Virus record (IMG/VR): IMGVR_UViG_3300031673_000538
Location: 1 to 22,096 of that record
DNA length: 22,096 nt
Source: a virus
Direction: 5' to 3' (one strand)
Part shown: positions 5,437-11,920 of the stretch, one piece after another
Position numbering within the stretch: the stretch's first letter is position 1
Layout: every line of letters begins with the position of its first letter
Notes under the pieces: model-generated
Told to the model about the DNA's origin: nothing
The model's input: only the letters and a program-made list of their open reading frames with translations
Databases searched by the model: none
Position numbers and translations under genes: made by a program

Positions 5437-5647
5437 AATAAACACTACAGCATACGAAGAAGAGGATTTCTTCTTGCTTACAGACTTATCAGAGCAAGAC
5501 ATAGCAGAGGTTGTAAACCCTATTGTTATGGCAGAGCGTGACGGGTACGAAGAGTACGAGAACGAAACATTGTTAGATGCTTTACGCAGTAGGTATCCTG
5601 ACAAAAAAATTACGATGATTGTAGAATTTGAACAGCTAACGTATTAG
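5423..5647 (+). CDS. hypothetical acidic protein
   Basis: 74 residues, strongly acidic (YEEEDFF, ERDGYEEYENE), with short strands at both ends (MKLYRINTTAY and KKITMIVEFEQ). Small acidic phage proteins of this kind sometimes mimic DNA, but that is only a possibility here. It overlaps the preceding gene and is the last gene before a 189-base non-coding stretch with strong RNA secondary structure. Confidence 0.65.
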   Translation: MKLYRINTTAYEEEDFFLLTDLSEQDIAEVVNPIVMAERDGYEEYENETLLDALRSRYPDKKITMIVEFEQLTY

Positions 5648-5649
5648 AT

Positions 5650-5809
5650 GAGTAGCATTTGGAAATCCTTGCTTGTCGGCAATGTAGGACGTTGTGATGC
5701 TACAGGTTAAATTAGTTGCTACTCAGCTAAGTATTTTTCGGTAAATATTATACTTAGCAATCATAAAGACTAAAATCACAATAAGACTGACAGCTTGGAA
5801 AGACAAGCA
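5650..5809 (+). ncRNA. candidate structured RNA with alternative folds
   Basis: The gap 5648-5836 has no ORF but contains several perfect complementary pairs: GTAGCAT (5652-5658) with ATGCTAC (5697-5703); GAGTAGC (5650-5656) with GCTACTC (5718-5724); GCTAAGTAT (5726-5734) with ATACTTAGC (5750-5758); TTGTGAT (5692-5698) with ATCACAA (5775-5781); TGCTTGTC (5670-5677) with GACAAGCA (5802-5809); and a local hairpin GCTTG (5793-5797) with CAAGC (5804-5808). Some exclude each other, so the RNA may switch between a local fold and a long-range one. I match it to no known class. It could be a phage small RNA or a long 5' leader of the gene at 5837. Strand is assumed from the neighbours. Confidence 0.5.
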
Positions 5810-5836
5810 TTTTATTAACTTTAAATTTAATTAACA

Positions 5837-6445
5837 ATGAAAAAAGTAAATGACATTAAGGTAAAAGACTTTCAAGTTGTATTCCCTCATAAAAAAAAGT
5901 ATGAAGTACTTTATTGGATTGAAACGGGAGACGATAGAGAGTCTTTTGATGAGCAATTAGAAGCAGATACAATAGAGAAAGCTTTGTCTGAATTTAAAAA
6001 TAAAAATACTTTAGCTAAAATATATAGCATCAGTCTAGTTACTGAAAGTAAATTATTTATTAAAACAGAAATATCAAGAGATTTACTAGAAAATGTGTTT
6101 GTAACAGCTATTGAAGGTGGAAGTAATTATTGGTACTATCTACCAAAAAAATCTATAAGATTAATCAGGGATGCCATATCAAAAGAAGAAGACCCATATT
6201 TAGCAACAGCTATGTTAAAGGCAGTATTAGATAAAAATGTAGCAATTCCAATACACGATGCAGAAGAATATGAACATGAGATAGGTATAATTAGCAAATA
6301 TACAATTCAACATAGATTGAATAAGTTAGCTAAAGATGACGGATTAAAGTGGTGTCTTGATGCTGAATTGAGAGGAGAAGGAGATGCTGAGACTAGTGAT
6401 GTAGTGTTTCAATTTTTAACAATGGGAGAATACATTTATGGCTAA
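5837..6445 (+). CDS. conserved phage hypothetical protein
   Basis: A 202-residue protein. The middle segment ENVFVTAIEGGSNYWYYL followed by DAISKEEDPYLATAMLKAV resembles a family of uncharacterised phage proteins with the signature 'V.TA.EGG.NYW'. The N-terminal 50 residues (YEVLYWIETGDDRESFDEQL) look like a separate small alpha/beta part. No catalytic motif is clear. The start follows an A/T leader (AATTTAATTAACA) after the structured non-coding stretch and overlaps the next gene by 8 bases. Confidence 0.8.
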   Translation: MKKVNDIKVKDFQVVFPHKKKYEVLYWIETGDDRESFDEQLEADTIEKALSEFKNKNTLAKIYSISLVTESKLFIKTEISRDLLENVFVTAIEGGSNYWYYLPKKSIRLIRDAISKEEDPYLATAMLKAVLDKNVAIPIHDAEEYEHEIGIISKYTIQHRLNKLAKDDGLKWCLDAELRGEGDAETSDVVFQFLTMGEYIYG

Positions 6446-6827
6446 GTTTAAAAAAGGAAATAAACCTTGGAACGCAGGACTTAAAGGATTACATTTAAGT
6501 CCTAATACTGAGTTTAAGAAAGGAGTAACCACAATGGAGAATCATCCTAGTTGGAAAGGTGGAGAGCAACACTCTAAGCATGACTGTACTTATATAAACA
6601 TAGGAACAAACAAAAGAATTCGAAGACCTAAAAAAGTTTACGAAGATGCCCACGGAACTATGCCTAAAGGTTGGATTATATATCACTTAGACGGAGACAG
6701 ATACAATGATAGTTTGGATAACTTGATTGCGATACCTCGTGCGGTGCTTGTGCGCATAAACGCAGGACGTATGAACGCAAATTATCACGAGATAAAAAAA
6801 GCAGTAGAACAATTTAAAAACAAATAA
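6438..6827 (+). CDS. HNH endonuclease with NUMOD3-like N-terminus
   Basis: 129 residues. The N-terminus (FKKGNKPWNAGLKG, then FKKG and NHPSWKGG) resembles the NUMOD3 DNA-binding repeats of homing endonucleases. The C-terminal half has the HNH_3-type core IIYHLDGDRYNDSLDNLIAI at about residues 78-97, with His followed by DGD and two Asn in the usual HxDGxxxNxxxxNL spacing. It probably nicks or cuts DNA and may be a free-standing homing endonuclease, common between phage genes. It overlaps its upstream neighbour by 8 bases, and the next ATG is 2 bases after its stop. Confidence 0.85.
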   Translation: MAKFKKGNKPWNAGLKGLHLSPNTEFKKGVTTMENHPSWKGGEQHSKHDCTYINIGTNKRIRRPKKVYEDAHGTMPKGWIIYHLDGDRYNDSLDNLIAIPRAVLVRINAGRMNANYHEIKKAVEQFKNK

Positions 6828-6829
6828 AT

Positions 6830-7144
6830 ATGGCAACAGAAACAGAGAGAGATAATATAGACCCTATTGTAGAACAAGTAAAAGAGAAGTTTACGGAACG
6901 CTCTCAGGTTGGCGTGACAAAGTATGGAACCACATTAGAGAGAGGAGACCTTAGCTTATTGGATTGGCTTAATCACTTGCAGGAGGAGTTAATGGATGCT
7001 ACTTTGTATATCCAAAAACTGAAGAATGACTTAGACCAACATCCAAACGGAGTTATAATAACAAAAGAGTCTTGGGATAAGGCGGACAAGATAACGCATG
7101 AGGGATTTATTTATGTAAAATACACAGACTTAACAAGATTATGA
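6830..7144 (+). CDS. MazG-like nucleotide pyrophosphohydrolase
   Basis: 104 residues. FTERSQVGVTKYGTTLERGD, then LSLLDWLNHLQEELMDATLY, is typical of small phage all-alpha NTP-pyrophosphohydrolases. EELMD (EExxD) would supply metal-binding acids in the first helix pair. Only one such helix pair is visible, so the enzyme would be a short, oligomeric MazG relative that hydrolyses (d)NTPs and could alter nucleotide pools or the host alarmone response. It overlaps the next short gene by ATGA. Confidence 0.7.
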   Translation: MATETERDNIDPIVEQVKEKFTERSQVGVTKYGTTLERGDLSLLDWLNHLQEELMDATLYIQKLKNDLDQHPNGVIITKESWDKADKITHEGFIYVKYTDLTRL

Positions 7145-7227
7145 AACGGAAATTAATTAATTTTTTTTATTGGACACTTATAATAATAGCGTTAATTTTA
7201 TCAATACTAATAAATATAAACTTATGA
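7141..7227 (+). CDS. 28-residue single-span membrane peptide
   Basis: MKRKLINFFYWTLIIIALIL plus SILININL: a basic start followed by one hydrophobic helix, i.e. a tiny membrane peptide. It overlaps the previous stop (ATGA at 7141) and the next start (7224), so it sits exactly in the operon's coupling pattern, which argues that it is real. Target unknown. Confidence 0.55.
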   Translation: MKRKLINFFYWTLIIIALILSILININL

Positions 7228-7568
7228 TGACAATCAAACAACACTTAAAGTTAGAGAAATCAAGCTTAAAGCCAAACAAAAATAAAATTGAAGAACTTAC
7301 TAAAATACTAGAAAGAAATACATTAACTATTGAACAATGGAGAATGACAGGTAGATTTATACCTGCCGAGGAGTTTGTTCAAAATAATCCAAACATTAAA
7401 ATAGAAAAAGAATGTAGAGAGATTGTTGAATATGTCGGAAAATCATTTATTCAAGTATTTGGTAAATCAGATTTTGTCTTCAAAGACACTAAAAGAAAAA
7501 CACTAGATGAAGTGGAAGACAAAATGTGGATTGCCGTAGCTGAAAAGTTATGGTGCGAAAAATGTTAA
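7224..7568 (+). CDS. hypothetical protein
   Basis: I choose the ATG at 7224 (MMTIKQHLKLEKSSLKPNKN), overlapping the preceding stop, over an in-frame upstream ATG at 7170 that would bury the small membrane peptide. The 114-residue product is helical and lysine-rich and ends WCEKC. It contains an imperfect copy of the recurring palindrome (7474-7489), encoding V-F-K-D-T. No family recognised. Confidence 0.7.
   Translation: MMTIKQHLKLEKSSLKPNKNKIEELTKILERNTLTIEQWRMTGRFIPAEEFVQNNPNIKIEKECREIVEYVGKSFIQVFGKSDFVFKDTKRKTLDEVEDKMWIAVAEKLWCEKC
7474..7489. repeat. GTGTCTT-N2-AAGACAC palindrome, copy 4 (one mismatch)
   Basis: TTGTCTTCAAAGACAC, inside the gene at 7224-7568. It differs from the CA-centred consensus only at the first base. 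Confidence 0.5.
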
Positions 7569-7610
7569 TAAAATTAATTAAAAAATAGACAATATATAAA
7601 CATTTATTTG

Positions 7611-7618
7611 TATATTTG
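7611..7618 (+). promoter_or_regulatory. possible -7 promoter element
   Basis: TATATTTG matches the Bacteroidota -7 element TAnnTTTG in the 69-base gap before the gene at 7638. No good TTTG -33 element is found 19-21 bp upstream, so the call is weak. Confidence 0.35.
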
Positions 7619-7637
7619 CCTTTTAAAATCAAATAAA

Positions 7638-7940
7638 ATGAAAGAAGACGTGTTTAATCAGTATGTTGAGCGAGTGTTAGACCTGTTCAGTATAACAAAA
7701 GAAGAGTTTTACTCAAAGTCAAAAAAGAGAAACTTAGTAGACGCAAGACAATTAGTTTATTACTTGTGCGCTCAGAGACCTATTCAAATTACATACATTC
7801 AAAAGTTTATGTGCGAGAATGGTTATGATGTTGTACACTCAGTAATTATCCACGGTATCAAAGCTATGGACGGTAGAGTAAAAGAGGACAAAGATTATCA
7901 ATCAATAATTAAAGAACTCGATAGAGCAGTATTTATTTAA
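7638..7940 (+). CDS. DnaA domain IV-like DNA-binding protein
   Basis: 100 residues. SKKRNLVDARQLVYYLCAQ followed by ITYIQKFMCENGYDVVHSVIIHGI resembles the C-terminal DNA-binding domain of DnaA: a basic loop, the 'ARQ..MYL' helix, then a helix-turn-helix ending 'H.TV.HA'. The ATPase domain is absent, so it could bind DnaA-box-like sites without initiating replication itself, for instance marking the phage origin or competing with host DnaA. I start at the ATG at 7638, not at 7608, which lies in the promoter-like region. The recombination genes follow immediately. Confidence 0.7.
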   Translation: MKEDVFNQYVERVLDLFSITKEEFYSKSKKRNLVDARQLVYYLCAQRPIQITYIQKFMCENGYDVVHSVIIHGIKAMDGRVKEDKDYQSIIKELDRAVFI

Positions 7941-7961
7941 TCAAATTTAATTTATAGAAAA

Positions 7962-8678
7962 ATGGAAAAATCAAAAACAATTTTTGAGTTATTGTCGTCC
8001 GTTAATGTGAACGACAAGGTAGAGAAAAAAAGCAACCTAACCTACTTATCTTGGGCTTGGGCTTGGGCAGAAGTAAAAAAAGTATGTCCTGACGCATCCT
8101 ATCAAGTAAAAAGAGACCCTATTACACAAAAACCTTATTTTTATGATGAGAATCTTGGCTATATGGTTATGACGGAAGTGACCATAGAGGGTAAGACTTT
8201 AGAGATGTGGTTACCTGTAATGGACGGAGCCAACAAGTCTATGATGAATAAGCCATACACTTACAAAGGCAACGCTTGGATTAACGGAAAAAAAACCGAG
8301 ATAGAAAAAATAGTTGAAGCTGCCACCATGTTTGACATTAACAAAACATTGATGAGATGTTTGACTAAAAACTTGGCTATGTTTGGAATGGGACTTTACA
8401 TTTATGCAGGAGAAGATTTACCTGAGGTAGAAAGCACACCTATACAGGCACCAACAAGAGCACAAACTCAAGCACAACCTAAACAGACTGAGATTAAAGC
8501 TGAGTTAATTGAACTTAAAAAAGGAACAGAGAATTGGGACAAGGTAATTGCCTACGTTACAGCTAACAAATCATTAGGTATTGAATCTATAGGAAAACAG
8601 CTTCTTAGAAAATACAAAGTGACACCTGCTTTAAAGAAAGAAATCGCTAACTTAATAACACAAGCAAATGCAGATTAA
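7962..8678 (+). CDS. Sak-type single-strand annealing protein (DUF1071/SSAP_Sak)
   Basis: 238 residues. The N-terminal 150 residues carry the pattern of the DUF1071/SSAP_Sak family: LTYLSWAWAWAEVKKVCPDA, then GYMVMTEVTIEGKTLEMWLP, MNKPYTYKGNAWIN and INKTLMRCLTKNLAMFGMGL YIYAGEDLP. Such proteins coat single-stranded DNA and anneal complementary strands during phage recombination. A Gln/Ala/Pro-rich linker (about 160-178) separates a short helical tail (about 180-238), as in related annealing proteins. The stop overlaps the start of the exonuclease gene, and an SSB-like gene lies further downstream, forming a phage recombination module. Confidence 0.85.
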   Translation: MEKSKTIFELLSSVNVNDKVEKKSNLTYLSWAWAWAEVKKVCPDASYQVKRDPITQKPYFYDENLGYMVMTEVTIEGKTLEMWLPVMDGANKSMMNKPYTYKGNAWINGKKTEIEKIVEAATMFDINKTLMRCLTKNLAMFGMGLYIYAGEDLPEVESTPIQAPTRAQTQAQPKQTEIKAELIELKKGTENWDKVIAYVTANKSLGIESIGKQLLRKYKVTPALKKEIANLITQANAD

Positions 8679-9408
8679 TCAAGTATTAGAGCTTTTAAAA
8701 GACGACAGAGAGTATTACTCAGGAATAGGTAAAAATTACTTATCAAATTCAGACATTGGAACGTTATTAAATAATCCTAAATTTTTTGGAGTACCAAGAG
8801 AAGATAACAAAGCGTTTATGGACGGAAGATATTTTCATCAACTTATACTTGAACCTGAAAAGGCAAAGGATTTAAAATTTGTTGATGCAAGTACACGTAC
8901 TACAAAAATCTACAAAGACTTTTGCGAAGAAAACAATTTACCTTTCTGTATGTTACAAAAAGAAAAAGAAGAGATTGAGAGACTTGTAGGGGTTATTAAT
9001 AGTAACATTGCTTTCTTCGAAGAGATATACAAGAAAGGAAATCAATACGAAGTACCTGCTATTGCAGAGATTCAAGGTATGATGTGGAAAGGTAAGGCAG
9101 ACATTATTACAGACAATGCAATCATTGACTTAAAGACTACCTCAGACATTGATAAGTTCAAATGGAATGCTAAGAAGTATAACTATGACTCTCAATGTTA
9201 TATATACCAACAATTATTCGGTAAACCTTTAGTATTCTATGTAATAGACAAGACTACTGACATACTTGGTGTATTTAGACCTACTGAGGAATTTATTCAA
9301 TCAGGAGAAGCTAAGGTTGGTAGAGCTATCGAGGTATTCAATAAGTATTTCGGAGACAATCCAACTGACGACATTGAAAACTATTATATTGACGAATATT
9401 TATTTTAA
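8668..9408 (+). CDS. PD-(D/E)XK exonuclease, RecE/exonuclease VIII-like
   Basis: 246 residues. FMDGRYFHQLILEPEKAK is the 'G..fH..iLEP' segment of DUF3799/exonuclease VIII-like nucleases. The catalytic core follows: KGKAD (Asp at about 145), then IIDLKTTSD (Asp-Leu-Lys at about 152-154), and YDSQCYIYQQLFG (the usual Q..Y motif). It should resect double-stranded ends 5'-3' to make the strands used by the annealing protein encoded just upstream, with which it overlaps by 11 bases. It appears complete (ends IDEYLF). The first integron-like cassette begins within 46 bases of its stop. Confidence 0.85.
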   Translation: MQINQVLELLKDDREYYSGIGKNYLSNSDIGTLLNNPKFFGVPREDNKAFMDGRYFHQLILEPEKAKDLKFVDASTRTTKIYKDFCEENNLPFCMLQKEKEEIERLVGVINSNIAFFEEIYKKGNQYEVPAIAEIQGMMWKGKADIITDNAIIDLKTTSDIDKFKWNAKKYNYDSQCYIYQQLFGKPLVFYVIDKTTDILGVFRPTEEFIQSGEAKVGRAIEVFNKYFGDNPTDDIENYYIDEYLF

Positions 9409-9425
9409 AATTTTGAGCGATGGCA
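9402..9425 (+). repeat. 24-bp leader repeat, copy 1
   Basis: This segment, ending TTGAGCGATGGCA, matches 10647-10670 at 22 of 24 positions. Here its ATG (9420) opens a 20-codon ORF that runs into the methyltransferase start at 9454. At the second copy the ATG is the start of another methyltransferase. It marks the left edge of the first cassette cluster. Confidence 0.75.
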
Positions 9426-9453
9426 AATCACCAATTTAAACAACAAAAACAAG

Positions 9454-10023
9454 ATGAAAAAATACGATATAATTTATGCTGACCCTGCGTGGGGATATAA
9501 AAGCAGCGGAACTCCTGCTGCAAAAAGACCTTGCTTAGATAGGGGGGAAAAACCGCATAGTGTTAATCACTATTACGATACATTAACCCCGAAAGAAGTT
9601 GCAGAATTACCTATTAAAAACTTGGCTGCTGATAATGCGGTTTTGTTTATGTGGGTTACGAATCCGCTTTTACCTGAAACCTTTGAAGTAATGAAATCTT
9701 GGGGCTTTAAGTATAAGACTTGCATAACGTGGCACAAAGAAAGAGGAAAAGGTATGGGGTATTGGTTTAGAGGACATACAGAACATCTGTTATTTGGTGT
9801 AAGAGGTAAGGTTAAAGCTTTTAGATGCTTAGAACATAACATCAAGAAAATTAAAGTTGGGAAGCATAGTGAAAAACCCCAAGAGTTTAGGGATATGATA
9901 GAACTTGCAGCAGGTCACTTAGGAGATAAGATAGAACTTTTTGCAAGACAGACTTATGATGATTGGGATGCGTGGGGCAATGAGGTTGAAAATAGCATTG
10001 ACCTTAGTGAATATTACACCTAA
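9454..10023 (+). CDS. MT-A70-type adenine methyltransferase (orphan)
   Basis: 189 residues. MKKYDIIYADPAWGYKSSGT contains the motif IV variant DPAW (DPPW in the family) close to the N-terminus. ELPIKNLAADNAVLFMWVTN, WGFKYKTCITWHKERG and FRGHTEHLLFGVRG follow the usual order of phage MT-A70/MunI-like N6-adenine DNA methyltransferases, and KHSEKPQEFRDMIE is the typical late segment. No restriction enzyme is nearby, so it is probably an orphan enzyme protecting phage DNA. The stop codon TAA (10021-10023) lies inside the R''-like box CCTAAC of the attC-like site that follows, an arrangement common in integron cassettes. Confidence 0.85.
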   Translation: MKKYDIIYADPAWGYKSSGTPAAKRPCLDRGEKPHSVNHYYDTLTPKEVAELPIKNLAADNAVLFMWVTNPLLPETFEVMKSWGFKYKTCITWHKERGKGMGYWFRGHTEHLLFGVRGKVKAFRCLEHNIKKIKVGKHSEKPQEFRDMIELAAGHLGDKIELFARQTYDDWDAWGNEVENSIDLSEYYT

Positions 10024-10148
10024 CGTTGAGTATAAAAATTGAAGCGTGTAAGTACGCAAAAATTTAGAATAAACAAATACATTAACAAACAAGCAGAAGC
10101 CTTATAAACAGCCTAAAATAGCTTTTGTTTTTATACATTGTTAGGCAC
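10017..10148 (+). other. attC-like recombination site 1
   Basis: Imperfect palindrome about 132 bp long. CCTAAC (10019-10024), a short unpaired spacer and TATAAAAA (10031-10038) on the left mirror TTTTTATA (10128-10135), a spacer and GTTAGG (10140-10145) on the right. This is the R''-L''...L'-R' layout of attC, with the cleavage-type G-TT at 10140/10141. The middle carries a small hairpin GCGT...ACGC (10043-10056). The size is within the 57-141 bp range known for attC. The left 22 bases nearly equal those of site 4. Confidence 0.75.
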
Positions 10149-10157
10149 AGTTAACTT

Positions 10158-10502
10158 ATGATACCGACACTTAGAACAATTACTAGAAAATCTAAAATGG
10201 GTTTTGGAAAATATAAAGAAAAGACCGTTCAAGAAATGCTAGACCTTAGACGCACTCTTGACTTAATTTCTGCATATTATAAACTGACTTCTATAAATTA
10301 CCAAGAAGATATACTAACTGAATTAAAAATAACTGAACAATACAGGATTGAAAAACCATCTGCAAATAAAGAAATGTATTATAAATTTCTTAATGAAAAT
10401 GGATATAAATTAAGGTCAAGAGGGCAAGGTGCTGACAAACTTAAAAAACAAACCAAAGCCCTTTCCAAAAGACAGTTGCAAGGAATGAACCACGGTCGTT
10501 AA
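10158..10502 (+). CDS. cassette-borne hypothetical protein
   Basis: 114 residues, basic. KSKMGFGKYKEKTVQEMLDL resembles the 'FGKYKGKT' opening of DUF3820-like and related phage proteins, but the rest (LDLISAYYKLTSINYQEDIL, RSRGQGADKLKKQTKALSKR) is not a family I can name. It fills one cassette (10141-10590) on its own: it starts 17 bases after the left crossover point and stops 4 bases before the R''-like box of site 2. It has no promoter of its own that I can see and would be read from the operon. Confidence 0.7.
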   Translation: MIPTLRTITRKSKMGFGKYKEKTVQEMLDLRRTLDLISAYYKLTSINYQEDILTELKITEQYRIEKPSANKEMYYKFLNENGYKLRSRGQGADKLKKQTKALSKRQLQGMNHGR

Positions 10503-10506
10503 TTGT

Positions 10507-10597
10507 GCCTAACAAGGTATTTGCGAAGTTGCCCTTGCAGATACTTAAAATTAAGCACAAATGTTGATGGGCAATTTTGCAAATACCTTGTTATAGG
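10507..10597 (+). other. attC-like recombination site 2
   Basis: GCCTAAC (10507-10513) and the following AAGGTATTTGC...GTTGCCC (to 10534) pair almost perfectly with GGGCAATTTTGCAAATACCT (10569-10588), then TGTTATAGG (to 10597). A stem of about 25 bp in a 91-bp site. The outer boxes do not match: GCCTAAC on the left against GTTATAGG on the right. The left box matches the start of its own cassette (GTTAGGCAC, 10140-10148) and the right box matches the R'' box of the next cassette, as expected after attC recombination. Confidence 0.8.
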
Positions 10598-10646
10598 TAG
10601 TGCGGTTAATTAAGTATAAGGTTTGATACGAAGAACTAAAAAAAAG

Positions 10647-10670
10647 ATTTTAAAAAATTGAGCGATGGCA
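10647..10670 (+). repeat. 24-bp leader repeat, copy 2
   Basis: Partner of the repeat at 9402-9425 (22 of 24 identical). It contains the start codon (10665) of the methyltransferase gene. Confidence 0.75.
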
Positions 10671-11450
10671 GAAATTATTTTTGAGAAAAATAAAACATAC
10701 TTAGGAGATTGTTTGGATATAATGCCACAACTACCTGATGGAATATTTGATATGATTTTGTGTGATTTACCATACGGAACAACATCAAATAAATGGGATG
10801 CAGTAATACCATTTGATAAATTATGGGAGCAATACAACCGACTAATAAAGCCAAATGGAGTAATTGCACTTACAGCTTCACAGCCATTTTCAAGTGCATT
10901 GGTAATGAGCAATCCGAAGATGTTTAAGCACGAATGGATATGGATAAAAAACAGAGGTGGTAATTTTGCCAATACAGTAAGAGAGCCTTTTAAGGAACAC
11001 GAACAAGTGTTGATATTCAGTAATGGCAAATGGACTTACAATAAGCAGATGCAGGAACGAACAGGAGCAGGATTAGATAGAGTGAAGTATGATTTGAATT
11101 GGAGAAGCCAATCGGAAAATTACAGAGAGTTTGAAGGAAGGGAAGGACAGAAGCGACCTGAAATGAGAGTTCCTTCATCTTGGCAAAAATTCAACATAGA
11201 TACAAGCGGATTGCACCCTACAATTAAACCTGTGCCATTATTTGAATATTTGATAAAAACCTACACAAACGAAGGCGAATTGATATTAGATAACTGTGCA
11301 GGAAGCGGAACACTTGGAGAAGCGTGTTACAATACCAAACGAGATTATGTGATGATTGAGAAGGAAGAAAAGTATTTTGATTGTATTAAAAAGAGGGAGG
11401 AAAATTTTTTAAAATCTTTTTCACCGAAAACTTTATTCGATGCAGAATAG
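10665..11450 (+). CDS. beta-class DNA methyltransferase (N4/N6), orphan
   Basis: 261 residues. The catalytic motif IV DLPYGTTSNKWD (about residues 34-45) precedes the AdoMet motif I region (LILDNCAGSGTLGEACYNTK, about 205-224), followed by YVMIEKEEKYFDC. Motif IV before motif I makes it a beta-class amino-methyltransferase of the 'DNA methylase N-4/N-6' family. HPTIKPVPLFEYLIK is the usual motif X/late segment. No cognate nuclease is visible. It is the only gene of cassette 10591-about 11467 and probably modifies phage DNA against host restriction. Its recognition sequence cannot be inferred. Confidence 0.88.
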   Translation: MAEIIFEKNKTYLGDCLDIMPQLPDGIFDMILCDLPYGTTSNKWDAVIPFDKLWEQYNRLIKPNGVIALTASQPFSSALVMSNPKMFKHEWIWIKNRGGNFANTVREPFKEHEQVLIFSNGKWTYNKQMQERTGAGLDRVKYDLNWRSQSENYREFEGREGQKRPEMRVPSSWQKFNIDTSGLHPTIKPVPLFEYLIKTYTNEGELILDNCAGSGTLGEACYNTKRDYVMIEKEEKYFDCIKKREENFLKSFSPKTLFDAE

Positions 11451-11458
11451 TAGCATTA

Positions 11459-11497
11459 CCTATAACGGTTTAGGTATGGTGCGTTGAACACCAACCT
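11459..11497 (+). other. attC-like site 3, collapsed
   Basis: The R''-like CCTATAAC (11459-11466) is followed almost at once by GTTTAGGT (11468-11475), leaving no room for the usual stem. A hairpin GGTATGGTG/CACCAACC lies just after it (11474-11495, one bulge) and resembles the inner part of site 4. It is probably a shortened or recombined attC. CCTATAAC is the exact complement of the box that begins this cassette (GTTATAGG, 10590-10597). Confidence 0.5.
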
Positions 11498-11529
11498 TGA
11501 TAAAAGAGATTAAGTTAAAAATTATACAA

Positions 11530-11757
11530 ATGGCTGATACAAAGAAAGAACAATGCACTATACCTGATGTTAGGTGTAGTTTTTATGAGTTTGCAAAGCA
11601 GTACGTGACCATAAAAGATGAAGAAGGAAATGAACAAAAGTTTAGTGATAGACAATTGAACGAGATTAAAGAAATGGAAGACATGATGAACAAAGGATAC
11701 GAACTTAAATTTGTTCATTTACGCAGAGGCACGCAGTTACGTTGGGTTAAGAAATAA
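11530..11757 (+). CDS. cassette-borne hypothetical protein
   Basis: 75 residues, MADTKKEQCTIPDVRCSFYE..., ending FVHLRRGTQLRWVKK. The second half (FSDRQLNEIKEMEDMMNKGY, then a basic R-R-G-x-x-x-R-W end) resembles small uncharacterised phage proteins with a helical body and an RGG/RW tail. Function unknown. I use the ATG at 11530 because the in-frame ATG at 11497 lies next to the collapsed attC-like site. It is the only gene of its cassette and is followed 6 bases after its stop by CCTAAC of site 4. Confidence 0.65.
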   Translation: MADTKKEQCTIPDVRCSFYEFAKQYVTIKDEEGNEQKFSDRQLNEIKEMEDMMNKGYELKFVHLRRGTQLRWVKK

Positions 11758-11761
11758 ATTA

Positions 11762-11825
11762 CACCTAACGCTGAGTGTATGGTGTCGTTTGAGGCACGAA
11801 AATGCACTATACATATTGTTGTGTG
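11762..11825 (+). other. attC-like recombination site 4
   Basis: CACCTAAC (11762-11769), a spacer and TGTATGGTG (11776-11784) mirror CACTATACA (11805-11813), a spacer and GTTGTGTG (11818-11825). 64 bp long with an unpaired central spacer of unequal length on the two sides, as in attC. The left end shares 20 of 22 bases with site 1. The right box (GTTGTGTG) does not match the left box, as for site 2. After it, GTAGTGCGG (11825-11833) repeats the bases at 10596-10604 that begin the methyltransferase cassette. Confidence 0.7.
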
Positions 11826-11860
11826 TAGTGCGGATTATTAACAATAAAACTCTTTGCTTA

Positions 11861-11898
11861 GCCTCAGAGGTAGAGAGTTGGTTTAAATAGACTGAGGC
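11861..11898 (+). other. inverted repeat upstream of the SSB-like gene
   Basis: GCCTCAG (11861-11867) pairs with CTGAGGC (11892-11898). It lies in the 95-base gap between site 4 and the SSB-like gene and may be a leader hairpin or operator. Parts look like a tRNA D-arm (CTCAGAGGTAGAG), but no acceptor or T arm exists. Confidence 0.4.
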
Positions 11899-11920
11899 GT
11901 AATTTAAAATACATAGAAAA

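Noticed and set aside
7130-7160. GAAACGGAAATTAATT resembling the tail of the type III ribozymes
   Set aside because: No CTGATGA core, no stem I or II and no upstream CCGTC; it lies at the start of a small gene.
11851-11900. tRNA-like piece (TAGCCTCAGAGGTAGAGAG) upstream of the SSB-like gene
   Set aside because: It resembles a D-arm, but no acceptor stem, anticodon arm or T-arm can be folded around it. I list only the simple inverted repeat.
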